This document shows positions 40,629-50,500 of a stretch of 64,000 nucleotides of DNA, piece by piece. The notes under the pieces are model-generated. The model was not told the origin of the DNA, did no database searches, and was given only the letters and a program-made list of their open reading frames with translations. Numbering within the stretch: position 1 is the stretch's first letter; every line of letters begins with the position of its first letter. Source of the DNA: Streptomyces sp. NL15-2K (GTDB lineage: Bacteria > Actinomycetota > Actinomycetes > Streptomycetales > Streptomycetaceae); the NCBI RefSeq assembly GCF_030551255.1, contig NZ_CP130630.1:620001-684000 (forward strand). Reading direction: 5' to 3'. The translations under genes were made by a program, and so were the position numbers.

Positions 40629-43600
40629 CTACAACAGGCCCCGCTGACGCAGGTCGGTCGCATACTTGACGATCAACTCGGGTGACAGATGCGGGATGTC
40701 CTTGCTCACGCCGATCCCGGCCTCCCGTACGGCGGCTCGGAACCGGTCGGCCGGGATCGCGGACCCGGGCAGTGGCTCCTCGGGCCGGCTGAACGCGTGC
40801 AGCAGCGGCAGCAGCGAGTGCTGCCGCTGCTGTTCCGGCAGTGCGCGGAGCATGGTCTCGAACCGGGCGAGCCAGTCGCCGTGGTCCGCCAGGCGCCGGA
40901 TCGGGTAACCGGCCTCGTCGAGCCAGGTCACGAAGTCGTCCAGCGAAACGCCGTCGTCGTGCGGGTTGACCACGTTGAACGTCCGGTACCCGCGCGCGTC
41001 GCGCGCGCCGAGCGTGTTGACGGCTTCGGCGGTGAAGTCGACGGGCAGCCCGTCGAAGTGGGCCCGCCCGGGGTCGGCGAGTGGCTCGGTCCGGTAGAAC
41101 GACGTCGGCGCGATGCCGGTCCGTAGCAGGCTGAACAGCAGGCGAGTGAACACGTCGGGCAGGTTCAGCTGGCCGGTCCAGCGGCTGTGGGCGAGGATCA
41201 TGTCCGACCGGAAGGCGGCCACCGGCAGGCCGCACAGGTCGTGGGCCTCCCTCAGGAGCACCTCTCCCGCCCATTTGCTCGTGCCGTAACCACCGGCGTA
41301 GGTGTCGTCGAGTGCCCGCACGGGGCTCAGCTCCCGGATGTCGCCCATCTCATCGAGGGCCGACGAATCGAGTGGTCCGGCCACGGCGACAGTGGAGAGG
41401 TAGATGAACGGTTTGATCTTCTCGGCGATCGCCAGCCGGATCAGTTCGGCCGTCCCCACCACGTTCGGGCCGAACAACTGCTCGTACGGCAGCACGTGGT
41501 TGACCAGTGCGGCCGGGTGCGCGATCAGGTCGACCTCCTCGGCCAGCCGCTGCCAGGTCGCCTTGTCCAGACCCAGGTTCTCCTGACCGATGTCACCGGC
41601 GAGAACGTCGAGATGGTGTGCGGCCAGTTCCCGGTAGTGGCGCAGCAGTTCCGCGTCACCGCTGTCGAACGCGCGGTCGAGCCGCGCTCGGGCGGCGGCC
41701 TCGTCCCGGCCGCGCACGACGCAGATCAGCCTTCCGCCGGTGCCGGCCAGCCGCTCCAGCCAGTCCAGGCACATGAACCGGCCGAGATAGCCGTTCGCGC
41801 CGGTGAGCAGCACGGTCCGCGGGGCGTTCCCCGCGGGCGGCGGCAACTGCCGGGCGGCTGCGAGGGTGTCGGTGTCCAGGAACCTGTCCAGCGTGAGATC
41901 GGCCGCGCGCACCTCGGTGCGACCCGCGCCGTGCACCGTGGCGAACGTGGGCAGTTTCGCCCCCGATACGCGGCTGGTCCGGATGTGGTCCGCGATGGAA
42001 CGGAGGTCGTTCGCCGGGCTGAGGACCACTGCGACCGGCACCTCGACGCCGAAGATCTCCGTCAGGAGAGTGGCGAAGGACAGCGCGGACAGCGAGTCGC
42101 CGCCGAGGTCGGTGAAGTGGGTGGCGGCGGCCGGCTCCGCCGTCGAGCAGCCGAGGAGCGCCTGCGCGGCGCGGCTGACCGTGTCGAACACGGGCTGGTC
42201 CGGTCCGCCGTCGCGCAGCGCGCGCACCGCGTCCTCCTGGTCCTGGGCGAGTTCGGCGTACAGCGCTTCGAGCCGCTCGCCGTAGCGTTCCCTGAGCCGG
42301 GGAGGCAGATTCTTCCGGGTGTCCGACAGGAGGCCGTTCTCCAACGTGAACGGTTCGGTCTCGATCAGGAAGTCGCGCGGGATCTCGTACGAGTTCAACT
42401 CGGCCTGGCGGGCGGCCTCTTGCAACGCTTCACTCAGCGAGGCCCTGAGGTCGTCCGGGTGTGCCACCCGGCCGATCGCGTCCTCGGTCGGCACGATCAC
42501 TGCCAGCAGGTAGGGGCGTTCGCTGTTGCCGTAGACGAAGATCTGCCGGATGAGGGGGCTGGTGACGTAGACCCCTTCGAGACGGGAGAGCGCGACGAAC
42601 TCGCCTTGCGCGAGCTTGACCACGTTGTTGCGGCGGTCGACGTACACGTACCGGTCGGGACCGATCCGGGCCATGATGTCGCCGGTCCGGTAGAAGCCGT
42701 CCGCGTCGAAGGACTGAGCCGTCGCGTCGGGCCGCCGGTAGTACCCGGGCGTGAGGGTCTCCGTCTTGAGGACCAGCTCACCTCGCGGGTAGGGCGAATC
42801 CGTCTGGAAGTAGCCCAGTTCGGGCACGTCGACCAGTTTGATGTCGAGCACCGGCGGTCGCTGCACCTGCGTGTTGAGCAGCACCGACCCGGTCTCGGTG
42901 GAGCCGTAGCCCTCCACCAGGGGCAGATCCAGGCACGACTCCACGAACTCCCGCAGTTCGGCGGAGAGCGGCGCGCTGCCGCAGAGCGCCTGAAGCAGCC
43001 TCCCGCCGACGAAGCGCTCCCGCAGGTCCGTCTTCACGGCGGCGTCGAGTGCCTTCCGGTCGGCGAACTCCGCTGCCCGCCGGGTCATTTCGGCCTGGTA
43101 CTCCTGGAACAGCATGTCGCAGATGCGGGGCACCATGAGCAGGGCCGTCGGCCGGGCGAGCGCGATGTCCTCGAACAGGCTCGACAGATCGCTGTTCGCC
43201 GTGAAGTAGGAGATGCCGCCCCGCCTGAGCGTCTCCACGAGCGACGAGCGGCCGGCCACATGGCTCAGGGGCAGGTAGTTGACGACGATCGAGGCCACGT
43301 CGTCCGGTATGGGTACGGAGCCGGCCCACGACCTGTGCAGCATCCGCTCGGTGTAGATGGCCCCTTTGGGCGTCCCCGTGCTGCCGGAGGTGTAGATCAG
43401 GAGGCGGGTGGGGTTGTCGTCGGGGCCGGGGGTGAACAGCGGCACGGGCGGCAGGTCCCGTCCGCGCTCGATCACCGCCGCCAGTGTGTCGGGGGCGGTG
43501 TGATGACCGGCCGCGGCCAGCCGAGTGCGCGCGGCTTCGAACACCTCCCGTTCGGCATCGTCCTCCGGGTGGTAGTCGAACACGACCAGCCGCGGCCCGG

Positions 43601-44174
43601 ACTCGGCGGACAGCACCAACTCGACAGCCTTGTCCAGGAGTTCGAGACTAGTCGCGAGAACGCGCGGCCGGGTCTCCGCGACGATCGGTGCGAGCTGGGA
43701 GACGGGGGCGCCGGACTGCAACGGCACGGACACCGCCCCATGCCACAGGCACGCCAGGTCGAGAGTCACGTAGTCGCTGCTGGTGAACCCGTAGATCGCG
43801 ACGAAGTCTCCCGGGGCGAGCGGCCGCTGCGCGTCCGCCGCCCATTCCGCCGCGACGGCACCGGCCCGCGCCCACAGTTCGCCGTAGCTGACGGTCGTGA
43901 ACTCCGGGAGCAGCCGCAGTGCTGTCCGCCCGGAGACAGGGTCGGTCACCCGCTCCGTGGCCCGCTGCGCCAGGGCCGGCCGCTCGGCATACCCGTCCAT
44001 GATCGTCGCGACGGTGCGCGACAGTATCTGGTCCTGCCCGACGTCACGCACTGCCGCGCCGACCGTCCGAAGTGGCATGGCACGCCGGTACTGCGGATCG
44101 TGGACGGACAAATCCGCGACGAGGCGGGCGGGTCGGGTGCTTGCGGAGGGGGCTGCGTTGGGCGTGGAGGGCAT
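40629..44174 (-). CDS. car: Carboxylic acid reductase (adenylation, carrier, thioester reductase)
   Basis: The 1,181-residue protein has full CAR length. It consists of an AMP-forming adenylation domain at about 40-640 ([24 protein letters not shown]), a carrier domain with the phosphopantetheine Ser694 in [11 protein letters not shown], and an NADPH-dependent short-chain-type reductase domain from about 780. The reductase domain has the cofactor loop [14 protein letters not shown] and catalytic Tyr963/Lys967 in YGTSKW. It activates a carboxylic acid with ATP, loads it on phosphopantetheine and releases an aldehyde. ATG 44174 was chosen because AGGTGA lies 5 nt upstream; GTG 44183 is an alternative. 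It lies 79 bp after the LAL regulator gene, same strand, and is probably co-transcribed with it. A phosphopantetheinyl transferase must come from elsewhere. Confidence 0.92.
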   Translation of the reverse strand: MPSTPNAAPSASTRPARLVADLSVHDPQYRRAMPLRTVGAAVRDVGQDQILSRTVATIMDGYAERPALAQRATERVTDPVSGRTALRLLPEFTTVSYGELWARAGAVAAEWAADAQRPLAPGDFVAIYGFTSSDYVTLDLACLWHGAVSVPLQSGAPVSQLAPIVAETRPRVLATSLELLDKAVELVLSAESGPRLVVFDYHPEDDAEREVFEAARTRLAAAGHHTAPDTLAAVIERGRDLPPVPLFTPGPDDNPTRLLIYTSGSTGTPKGAIYTERMLHRSWAGSVPIPDDVASIVVNYLPLSHVAGRSSLVETLRRGGISYFTANSDLSSLFEDIALARPTALLMVPRICDMLFQEYQAEMTRRAAEFADRKALDAAVKTDLRERFVGGRLLQALCGSAPLSAELREFVESCLDLPLVEGYGSTETGSVLLNTQVQRPPVLDIKLVDVPELGYFQTDSPYPRGELVLKTETLTPGYYRRPDATAQSFDADGFYRTGDIMARIGPDRYVYVDRRNNVVKLAQGEFVALSRLEGVYVTSPLIRQIFVYGNSERPYLLAVIVPTEDAIGRVAHPDDLRASLSEALQEAARQAELNSYEIPRDFLIETEPFTLENGLLSDTRKNLPPRLRERYGERLEALYAELAQDQEDAVRALRDGGPDQPVFDTVSRAAQALLGCSTAEPAAATHFTDLGGDSLSALSFATLLTEIFGVEVPVAVVLSPANDLRSIADHIRTSRVSGAKLPTFATVHGAGRTEVRAADLTLDRFLDTDTLAAARQLPPPAGNAPRTVLLTGANGYLGRFMCLDWLERLAGTGGRLICVVRGRDEAAARARLDRAFDSGDAELLRHYRELAAHHLDVLAGDIGQENLGLDKATWQRLAEEVDLIAHPAALVNHVLPYEQLFGPNVVGTAELIRLAIAEKIKPFIYLSTVAVAGPLDSSALDEMGDIRELSPVRALDDTYAGGYGTSKWAGEVLLREAHDLCGLPVAAFRSDMILAHSRWTGQLNLPDVFTRLLFSLLRTGIAPTSFYRTEPLADPGRAHFDGLPVDFTAEAVNTLGARDARGYRTFNVVNPHDDGVSLDDFVTWLDEAGYPIRRLADHGDWLARFETMLRALPEQQRQHSLLPLLHAFSRPEEPLPGSAIPADRFRAAVREAGIGVSKDIPHLSPELIVKYATDLRQRGLL

Positions 44175-44253
44175 GGCCGTCACCTGTTCTCTGTGCGGGT
44201 TCGGGACAGGAGAGGGAGGGGCGCGAGGAACCTGAAGGCTGATCGGATGTGCT

Positions 44254-46665
44254 CTAAGTCGAGCGGATGCCGGAACGGAGCGTCCGTGTGGGGCGGGAAC
44301 TTCTGGTCGTCACCGGCCGCATCGTGGCTGCCGTGTAGTCCTGGTACCACCGGGCCAGTTCCACACGGGACTTGATGCCGAACTTCCGGAAGATGTTCCG
44401 CAGGTGATAGTTGACGGTGTACGAGGAGAGGTGCAGCTTGCCGGCGACCTGACGGTTCGTCATGCCGAGCACGACCAGTTCCGCCACCGCGCGCTCGGAA
44501 CCGGTGAGGGCCTGTCCCGGATCGGCCGGCCGATCGACAGGGGCGGCCGGGGGCGGCGCCAGCCGGGTAAGCCGTGCGGTGATCCTGGCGGCGTCCCTCA
44601 GAGCGCCGGCCTCCTCGTACAGCCACCGCGCCGCGACGAACTGTCGTCCGGCCGCACCCTCACCGGTGTCCCGGTCGAGCAGCAGGATCCCCAGGTCCTC
44701 CGCGGCCCACGCGGCGGCCCAGACGGCACGGTGCTCACTGCGAGCCCGGGCCAGGGCCTCCTCGTCACCGCGGAGCAAACCCCCGGCATGCAGCGCAGAG
44801 ACGGTCAGCGGCTGGAAGGCGGCGTTGTCGTCGGCGAGCGTCTGCACCGCACGGACCACCTCCTCGGCCAGTTGAGGGGCGTTCGCGGCGAGGGCGGTAC
44901 GGACCATCCAGGGGGCCGCTCCCGGTTCCTCCACGAAGAGGGACGGCCCGGCGATCAGATGCGCGTACTGTCCGGTCAGCAGCTCGACGCCCCATGCCGC
45001 TCCGTGCCGCTCGGTCGCGACCTGGAGGGCGACCCAGTCGGCCTGGGCGCAGAGCTCGAGGCGGCCGGGTTGCGACTCGGCCTGGCAGCGCGCCACGAGC
45101 CGCTCCGCGGTGCTCAGTTCGCCGCTGCGCAGGGCGGCAAGTGCCCGGATGGCGCTGGACAGGGGGAGCAGCCACCGCTCCGGCCTGTTGACGACGCCCA
45201 CGGCGGCTTCGATCCATTGGTCGGCCTTGCGGTGATCGCCCTTGACGCTCATGATTCTTGCCGCTGTCGTCCCCAGGACCAGGCTCGCGGGAGGTGTACC
45301 GTTCGGCCCTTCCCAGCAGGCGGCCTTGCGCAGCAGCTGCTCCGCTTCAGCCGTCTCGCCCAGCAGGGAGAGCTCGAGCGCCACACAGTTCGTGATGACC
45401 TCTCCGATGAGATCCGACTTGCCGGGCGGGATGACCGCGGCACCCTCCCTGCTCAGACGGAGGGCCTCGGCCGCCTGGCCGCCCATCCGGGCGCACACCG
45501 ATTGGACCAGCATCGCCAACGCCTGCCCCGTCGCCTCTCCCGAGGCCACGCAGCCGCGGAGGAGGGTGGCCGCGGACTCACGGGCCTGCTCCATCCGGCC
45601 CTTGTGCAGGAGGGAGACGGCACGGACGAACAGGATCGCGATGCTGTCCTCCTGGACCACGAACGGCGCGGCCGAGAGCCGGGGAGCCTCCGGCGGGAGA
45701 TGGGTCGGACCGCCGGGCGCGCCCGGCTGCGGGCGGCGGCCGGCGGACGTGGGCGCGGACGCGGCGTGCAGCAGCACCTGACGTACGCCCAGGGCGGTGC
45801 TTTCCACGATCGCCCTGCGGACCAGCTCGTACCGGAAGGCGAGCCGGTCGTTGCTGCGGCAGTCGAGCACGCCGATGTCGATGGCCCGCTGAACGCATGC
45901 GGCCAGGCCGGCGGGAGGAACGTCGACGAGGATCGCGGCCAGGTCACCGACACCGAACTCCGGGCCCAGCACGGTCGCCGCCCTCAGCATGTCCTGGGTC
46001 TGCTCGCCGAGATCGGTCAGCAGGCAGTTCACCGTGGAGCGCACCCGCGCGGGCACCGCGGCGGAGGTCACGACGGCCGTCCGATCCACTACGCGCACCT
46101 GACCGTCCTCGCGCAGGCCCCTGGCCAGGGCCACCGTCAGCAGCGGCTGGCCCCCCGCCTCGCCGGCCAGTTCCATCAGACCGGGGTCGGGCGGGGCCCC
46201 CAGGATGTCGGTGAGGAGTTCCCGTACCCCTTCCGGGGAGAGCAGGCCGAGGGCGAGCCGGGTGCACCCCCACTCCTCGAGCGCCCTGACGAACCGGTGC
46301 ACGTCCAGCCCGTACGCATGGTCACGCAGGCTGAGCAACCACACCTGCGGCTGGTGCCGTAACTGCGCCAGCCGGGCCGTCATCCGGGAGAGCAGGGCCT
46401 GGTCGGCATACACGTGCAAGTCGTCGAGAACAGCCAGGACCGGGCGGTCGGCGGCCGGTGGGGGGAAGTCCTGGGCCTCGGCGCGAACTGCGGTGAATTC
46501 GCGCTGCTCGGCGATATGGCAGATCTCTTGCACGAGGCGCGTTTTTCCGCGACCTTCGTCTCCTGAGACCAATATCACGCCGCCGCGGCCGGATTCCGCT
46601 TCGGCTAACACCTGAAGAGTAAGACCTATTTCCTTGGATCGACCGCGCAGGGGACTGTTTGACAC
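44254..46665 (-). CDS. LuxR family regulator of the LAL type (AAA ATPase plus HTH)
   Basis: The product is about 803 residues. The N-terminal ATPase has Walker A GDEGRGKT (about 35-45) and a Walker B-like segment [10 protein letters not shown] long TPR-like middle follows, and a C-terminal LuxR helix-turn-helix ([40 protein letters not shown], given by position about 740-780). Large LAL proteins usually activate the biosynthetic cluster they sit in. The start GTG 46665 has GAGG upstream; GTG 46677 is an alternative. It is divergent from the PKS/NRPS gene across an 860-bp repeat-rich region and upstream of the reductase gene. Confidence 0.9.
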   Translation of the reverse strand: MSNSPLRGRSKEIGLTLQVLAEAESGRGGVILVSGDEGRGKTRLVQEICHIAEQREFTAVRAEAQDFPPPAADRPVLAVLDDLHVYADQALLSRMTARLAQLRHQPQVWLLSLRDHAYGLDVHRFVRALEEWGCTRLALGLLSPEGVRELLTDILGAPPDPGLMELAGEAGGQPLLTVALARGLREDGQVRVVDRTAVVTSAAVPARVRSTVNCLLTDLGEQTQDMLRAATVLGPEFGVGDLAAILVDVPPAGLAACVQRAIDIGVLDCRSNDRLAFRYELVRRAIVESTALGVRQVLLHAASAPTSAGRRPQPGAPGGPTHLPPEAPRLSAAPFVVQEDSIAILFVRAVSLLHKGRMEQARESAATLLRGCVASGEATGQALAMLVQSVCARMGGQAAEALRLSREGAAVIPPGKSDLIGEVITNCVALELSLLGETAEAEQLLRKAACWEGPNGTPPASLVLGTTAARIMSVKGDHRKADQWIEAAVGVVNRPERWLLPLSSAIRALAALRSGELSTAERLVARCQAESQPGRLELCAQADWVALQVATERHGAAWGVELLTGQYAHLIAGPSLFVEEPGAAPWMVRTALAANAPQLAEEVVRAVQTLADDNAAFQPLTVSALHAGGLLRGDEEALARARSEHRAVWAAAWAAEDLGILLLDRDTGEGAAGRQFVAARWLYEEAGALRDAARITARLTRLAPPPAAPVDRPADPGQALTGSERAVAELVVLGMTNRQVAGKLHLSSYTVNYHLRNIFRKFGIKSRVELARWYQDYTAATMRPVTTRSSRPTRTLRSGIRST

Positions 46666-46822
46666 ACGTGACCTCACGTGAATTCGTGTTCAGTGTTGAT
46701 CAGGCATTGAACGACAGCGGGGCCCGCACCTGGCGCATTGACGGATCTGAGCAGATGACGATCCGTCAGAAAGGTGTGGGGGGGTGGGGGTGGGGGGTGG
46801 AGCGCTTGAACATTAACACGCT

Positions 46823-46844
46823 TTCTTGACGCGTTCTTGACGCG
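46823..46844. repeat. Two 11-bp direct repeats in the control region
   Basis: TTCTTGACGCG occurs twice in tandem, followed by a partial TTCTTTG. Each unit contains TTGACG, a -35-like hexamer, so one copy could be part of a promoter or activator site for the rightward synthase or for an RNA in this region. The next recognisable -10-like box, TAGATA, is too far for a standard pair. Confidence 0.5.
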
Positions 46845-46960
46845 TTCTTTGTGACCAGAAGGTAACCGACGTGTAGATAAATGCAGCCGCAGGCAATGGC
46901 GGCGCGGAGACGTGACGCCGGGCGGACCCGCGGTGCGGGAGTCGCACCCCTCAAGTGGAG

Positions 46961-46976
46961 CTACCCGCTTGGGTAG
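46961..46976. promoter_or_regulatory. Perfect palindromic hairpin in the control region
   Basis: CTACCC-GCTT-GGGTAG is a perfect 6-bp stem with a 4-nt loop. Related short segments (CTCAAGTGG, CCTGCTCAGG) lie 10-60 bp away, which suggests a cluster of similar regulator half-sites. No T-run follows, so a terminator is less likely. Confidence 0.4.
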
Positions 46977-47140
46977 TTGCCCACCCGCTCACTCACCGTA
47001 AACCTACCTGCTCAGGTGGTGACAGTCGCCGACTTCGACGGTGATGGTTGAGCAGGAACACAGGGCTCCGGTGCGGCGTGCCGCAAGGGACTCGATCTCT
47101 GAGGGAGGTGTGGCGTTGTCCGATGGGACGCCGGGCCAGG

Positions 47141-47231
47141 CATTCTTGAATGGTGTCACGAGTCACAGCTGAACATTCCTGAACGGTGTCACGGATCACA
47201 GTGAGAATTCCTTAGTGGTGACAGGTGTCAC
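47141..47231. repeat. Tandem 33-bp repeats with a degenerate third copy
   Basis: Copy one (47141-47173) and copy two (47174-47206) share 33-bp length and about 80% identity. Each starts CATTC(T/C)TGAA and carries GGTGTCACG then TCACAG. A partial third copy (47207-47231) ends GGTGTCAC. Each unit holds inverted GTGTCAC/GTGA-type halves. Position between the LAL gene and the synthase gene makes this a likely binding array for a cluster regulator. Confidence 0.65.
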
Positions 47232-47529
47232 ATGGTCTGGGGCCAGCCGTCGGCCGCACCGCTGGAAGCCCGTCCTGGGGTGGTGCGGCACGCCTGAGGC
47301 CGCGTTGACGGCCGCGCCGGTTGGTCGGGCGCGAGGTTACGGATTTCAACCCTTCCGGCCCGCCACCTCGTTGATTTCCTGCTTGATTGCTTTCCAGGGT
47401 TCTTGGTTCTCAGGGTTCTTCTGGCGCCGCGGAGATCTGGTTTTCGCCGACGGGCGCCGGCGGAAGGCCGACCGGCTGCTGGACCTGCTCGATGACGGCG
47501 CGGCGGACGGCCGGATGGTGACGAAATGA
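47215..47529 (+). CDS. Uncertain 104-codon frame ending in ATGA overlap with the synthase start
   Basis: From GTG 47215 a frame runs to TGA 47527-47529, overlapping the synthase ATG (47526) as ATGA. The first 70 residues have poor codon use and overlap the repeats, so they may not be coding. The last 35 residues (GDLVFADGRRRKADRLLDLLDDG) look protein-like and have normal high-GC third positions. It could be a short coupled leader, or the tail of a lost upstream synthase gene. No family was recognised. Confidence 0.3.
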   Translation: MVTGVTWSGASRRPHRWKPVLGWCGTPEAALTAAPVGRARGYGFQPFRPATSLISCLIAFQGSWFSGFFWRRGDLVFADGRRRKADRLLDLLDDGAADGRMVTK

Positions 47530-50500
47530 CGATGACGACAGGTGCGGCCGGGGCGGAACAGCCCGGCACGGCAGGTGCAGCGGCGCGGCACGCGGCAGGC
47601 AGGGGTTCGGACATGGACGACAAGCGCAAGGCACTGCTGCGGCTTCTGCGGGGTGCGTCGGCGAAGCCGGAGACCGTGGAGGGCATCGCCGTCATCGGCC
47701 TGGCCGGCCGGTACCCGCGGGCCGGCACCCCGGACGAGCTGTGGGCGCGGACCCGCGACGGCGAGAACTGCATCCAGGAGTTCCCGCCCGTGCGGGGACC
47801 GGGAGCGCAGCCTTCCGGCGACGGCCTGCCGGACGGCCGCCGCCGGTGGGCCGGGCTGATGGACGACGCCGACGCCTTCGACCCACTGTTCTTCGGCATC
47901 GCACCCGTCGAGGCCGAGAGCATCGACCCGCAGGAGCGGATCTTCCTGGAGACCGTGTGGGCGGCTCTCGAGGACGCCGGCCACCCGCCGCGCCGCCTCG
48001 CCGTGGAGAACCACCCGGTGGGCGTGTTCGCCGGCGTGATGAACAGCGACTACGAGTGGATGGGCGGTCAGGCCGCGGCCCTCGGCGTGGCCAACGGGGC
48101 CCGCTCGAACCACTGGTCCATCGCCAACCGGGTCTCGTACGTGCTGGACTTCCGCGGCCCCAGCCTCACCGTCAACACGGCGTGCTCGGCCTCCCTCACC
48201 GCCGTACACCTGGCCTGCGAGAGCCTGCGGGCCGGGGAGTGCTCGGTGGCGGTCGCCGGAGGCGTGAACCTGATCCTCCACGAGTCGCACCTGCGCACCC
48301 TGTCCGACAACGGCATGACGTCGCCGGGTGACCGCTGCCGCGCCTTCGGCAAGGGCGCCGACGGGTTCGTGGACGGAGAGGGCGTCGGTGCGGTACTGCT
48401 GAAGCCGCTGCGGCGGGCGATCGCCGACGGCGACCGGATCTACGGCGTCATCCGGGCATCCGCCGTCAACTCCGGCGGCAAGACCGGCGGTTACACGGTC
48501 CCCAGCCCTCAGGCGCAGGCCGAGGTGATCAGGGCGAGCCTGCGCCGGGCCGGAATCGACCCGCGCACCATCGGCTGCGTCGAGGCGCACGGCACCGGCA
48601 CGCCGCTCGGCGACCCGATCGAGATCTCCGGCCTGAGCGAGGCGTTCCGCGAGCGGATCGACGACGACCTGGCCCAGGGGGTGGAGCGCTGTGCGGTCGG
48701 CTCGCTGAAGTCCAACATCGGTCACCTGGAGTCCGCCGCCGGCATAGCGGGCCTCACGAAGATGCTGATGCAGCTCCGGTACGGGACCATCGCGCCGTCG
48801 CTGCACTCCGCCGAGCCGAACCCGGACATCGACCTCACCGGCACCCCCTTCTTCATCCCGCAGGAGCGGGTGCCATGGCCGCGGCCGGTCGTGGTCCGCG
48901 CCGACGGGCAGCGCGTGGAACTGCCGCGTCGGGGCGCGATCAGCTCCTTCGGCGGCGGCGGGGCCAACGCCCACCTGATCGTGGAGGAGTACCGCGCGGA
49001 CCCCGAGGCGGCGCGGCCGGCGGTCCCGGTGGCGGCCGGTCCGCAGCTGGTGGTGTTGTCGGCGCGCGACGAAGAACGGCTGCGCGCGTACGCCGCACGG
49101 CTCGCCGCCTTCCTGGAGAGCCCCGCCGACAGTCCCGCGGCGGGCGCGCATCCCCCGCGCCGCGATGCCGAGCAGGTCGCGCGAGTCGAGGCCGCGTGCC
49201 TGCGGCTCGCCGCCGAGGTGCTGGGCGTCCGTCCCGACGACCTCGACCCGGCCACGCCGCTGGGCGAATACGGCTGTGGCGCGGCGGAACTGGCGCTCCT
49301 GGCCAAGAAGCTCGACGGGGCGTACGGCGAGCGACCGGGCGGGATCTCCCTCACCGGAAGCACCACCGTTCAAGAGCTCGCCCCGCTGCTGGCCGACGCC
49401 TCGGCGGATGCGGCGCAGGCGAGGGAACCGCTGGCGGACGGGCCGGAACAGATCTCGCTCGCCGACCTCGCCCACACCCTGCAGAGCGGGCGCGAGGAAC
49501 TGGAGTCGAGGCTCGCTTTCCCCGCCGCCGATCTGAACGAGGCCCGTGACCTGCTGCGCGCGTTCGCCTCCGGCGAGGAGGCCGCAGCGGTGGTCACTGG
49601 CACAGCCCCCGTTCGCCGGGCCTCCGAGGAGGACAAGGACCGGCTGGAACGGGCCCTGCGCGAGGGCGACCTGCGCACGGTGGCCGAGTGCTGGACCCGG
49701 GGCGCCGAGGTGGACTGGGCCCGGCTGCGCCCCGAAGGCGTCGTACGCCGCGTGGGTCTGCCCACCTATCCCTTCGCCCGCAAGCGGTATTGGCTGCCGC
49801 CGCTGCCTGGGCCCACGGCGTCCTCCGCCGGGCAGCCGGCCCCGCTTCCCGGCGGGCAGTTGGCCCCGCCCTCCAGCGGGCAGTCAGCTCCGGTCCCCGC
49901 CGGGCCGTCGGCCCCGCCCCCCGTCGCGCAGCCGACGGCGCTTCCCGCAGCGCAGCCGGCCCCGCGCCCGTGTGCCGCGAGCCTGTCCGCCGCGAGCCCG
50001 CATCAGGCCGGGTACGGCCCCAGCTGGCAGTCGGGTTCCGTTCCGCTCGCCGCCGGCCTGCCCGCTGCCGAGGCGGAGAATCCCGCCGTGACCGCGGCCG
50101 TGGAAGCGTCCGCCATGGTCTGTTACCGCCCGTCCTGGTTGCCCGAGCAGCGGCCCGCGTCCGACTCCGGCGCGGGCGGCACGGGGGCCGAGCGGGTGCT
50201 GATCCTGAGCTCGCGCGACGCCGCCCCGCTGGCGGAGGGCATCGCCCGGCACCACCGCGACGACGACACGCGGCTGATCGACCTCGACCAGGACGACCTG
50301 GTCCGGGCGCTGGCCGAGGCCGGTCCGGTGGACCGCGTCTACCACCTCGGCGGGATCCGCCCGTACGGTTCCGGCGCGGCCGGGGAGCCCGGTGAACTCG
50401 AGGACAGCCACAGGCGCGGGGTGCTGGCCCTGTTCCGGGTGGCCAGGCATCTGGCCGACGCCGGTGACGGGCGCCGGGTGCATGTGAAGGTCGTGACGAG

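Larger units (their letters stand above)
46666..47525. other. 860-bp control region between the LAL regulator and the megasynthase
   Basis: This is the longest non-genic stretch in the window and is locally lower in GC. It contains two TTCTTGACGCG direct repeats (46823-46833 and 46834-46844), a hairpin with arms CTACCC and GGGTAG (46961-46976), tandem 33-bp repeats (47141-47206) with a degenerate third copy to 47231, and repeated AGGGTTCTT (47395-47403 and 47416-47424). A short open frame (47215-47529) may be translated into the synthase start. Promoters for both directions must lie here; none was assigned with certainty. Confidence 0.6.

Noticed and set aside
41187..44375. Plus-strand frame of 1,062 codons
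   Set aside because: It is the shadow of the carboxylic acid reductase; the minus strand has complete adenylation, carrier and reductase motifs.
47526..49800. Considered a cis-AT modular PKS
   Set aside because: No GHSxG acyltransferase motif is found after KS1, KS2 or KS3; the KS linkers and module types fit the trans-AT class.
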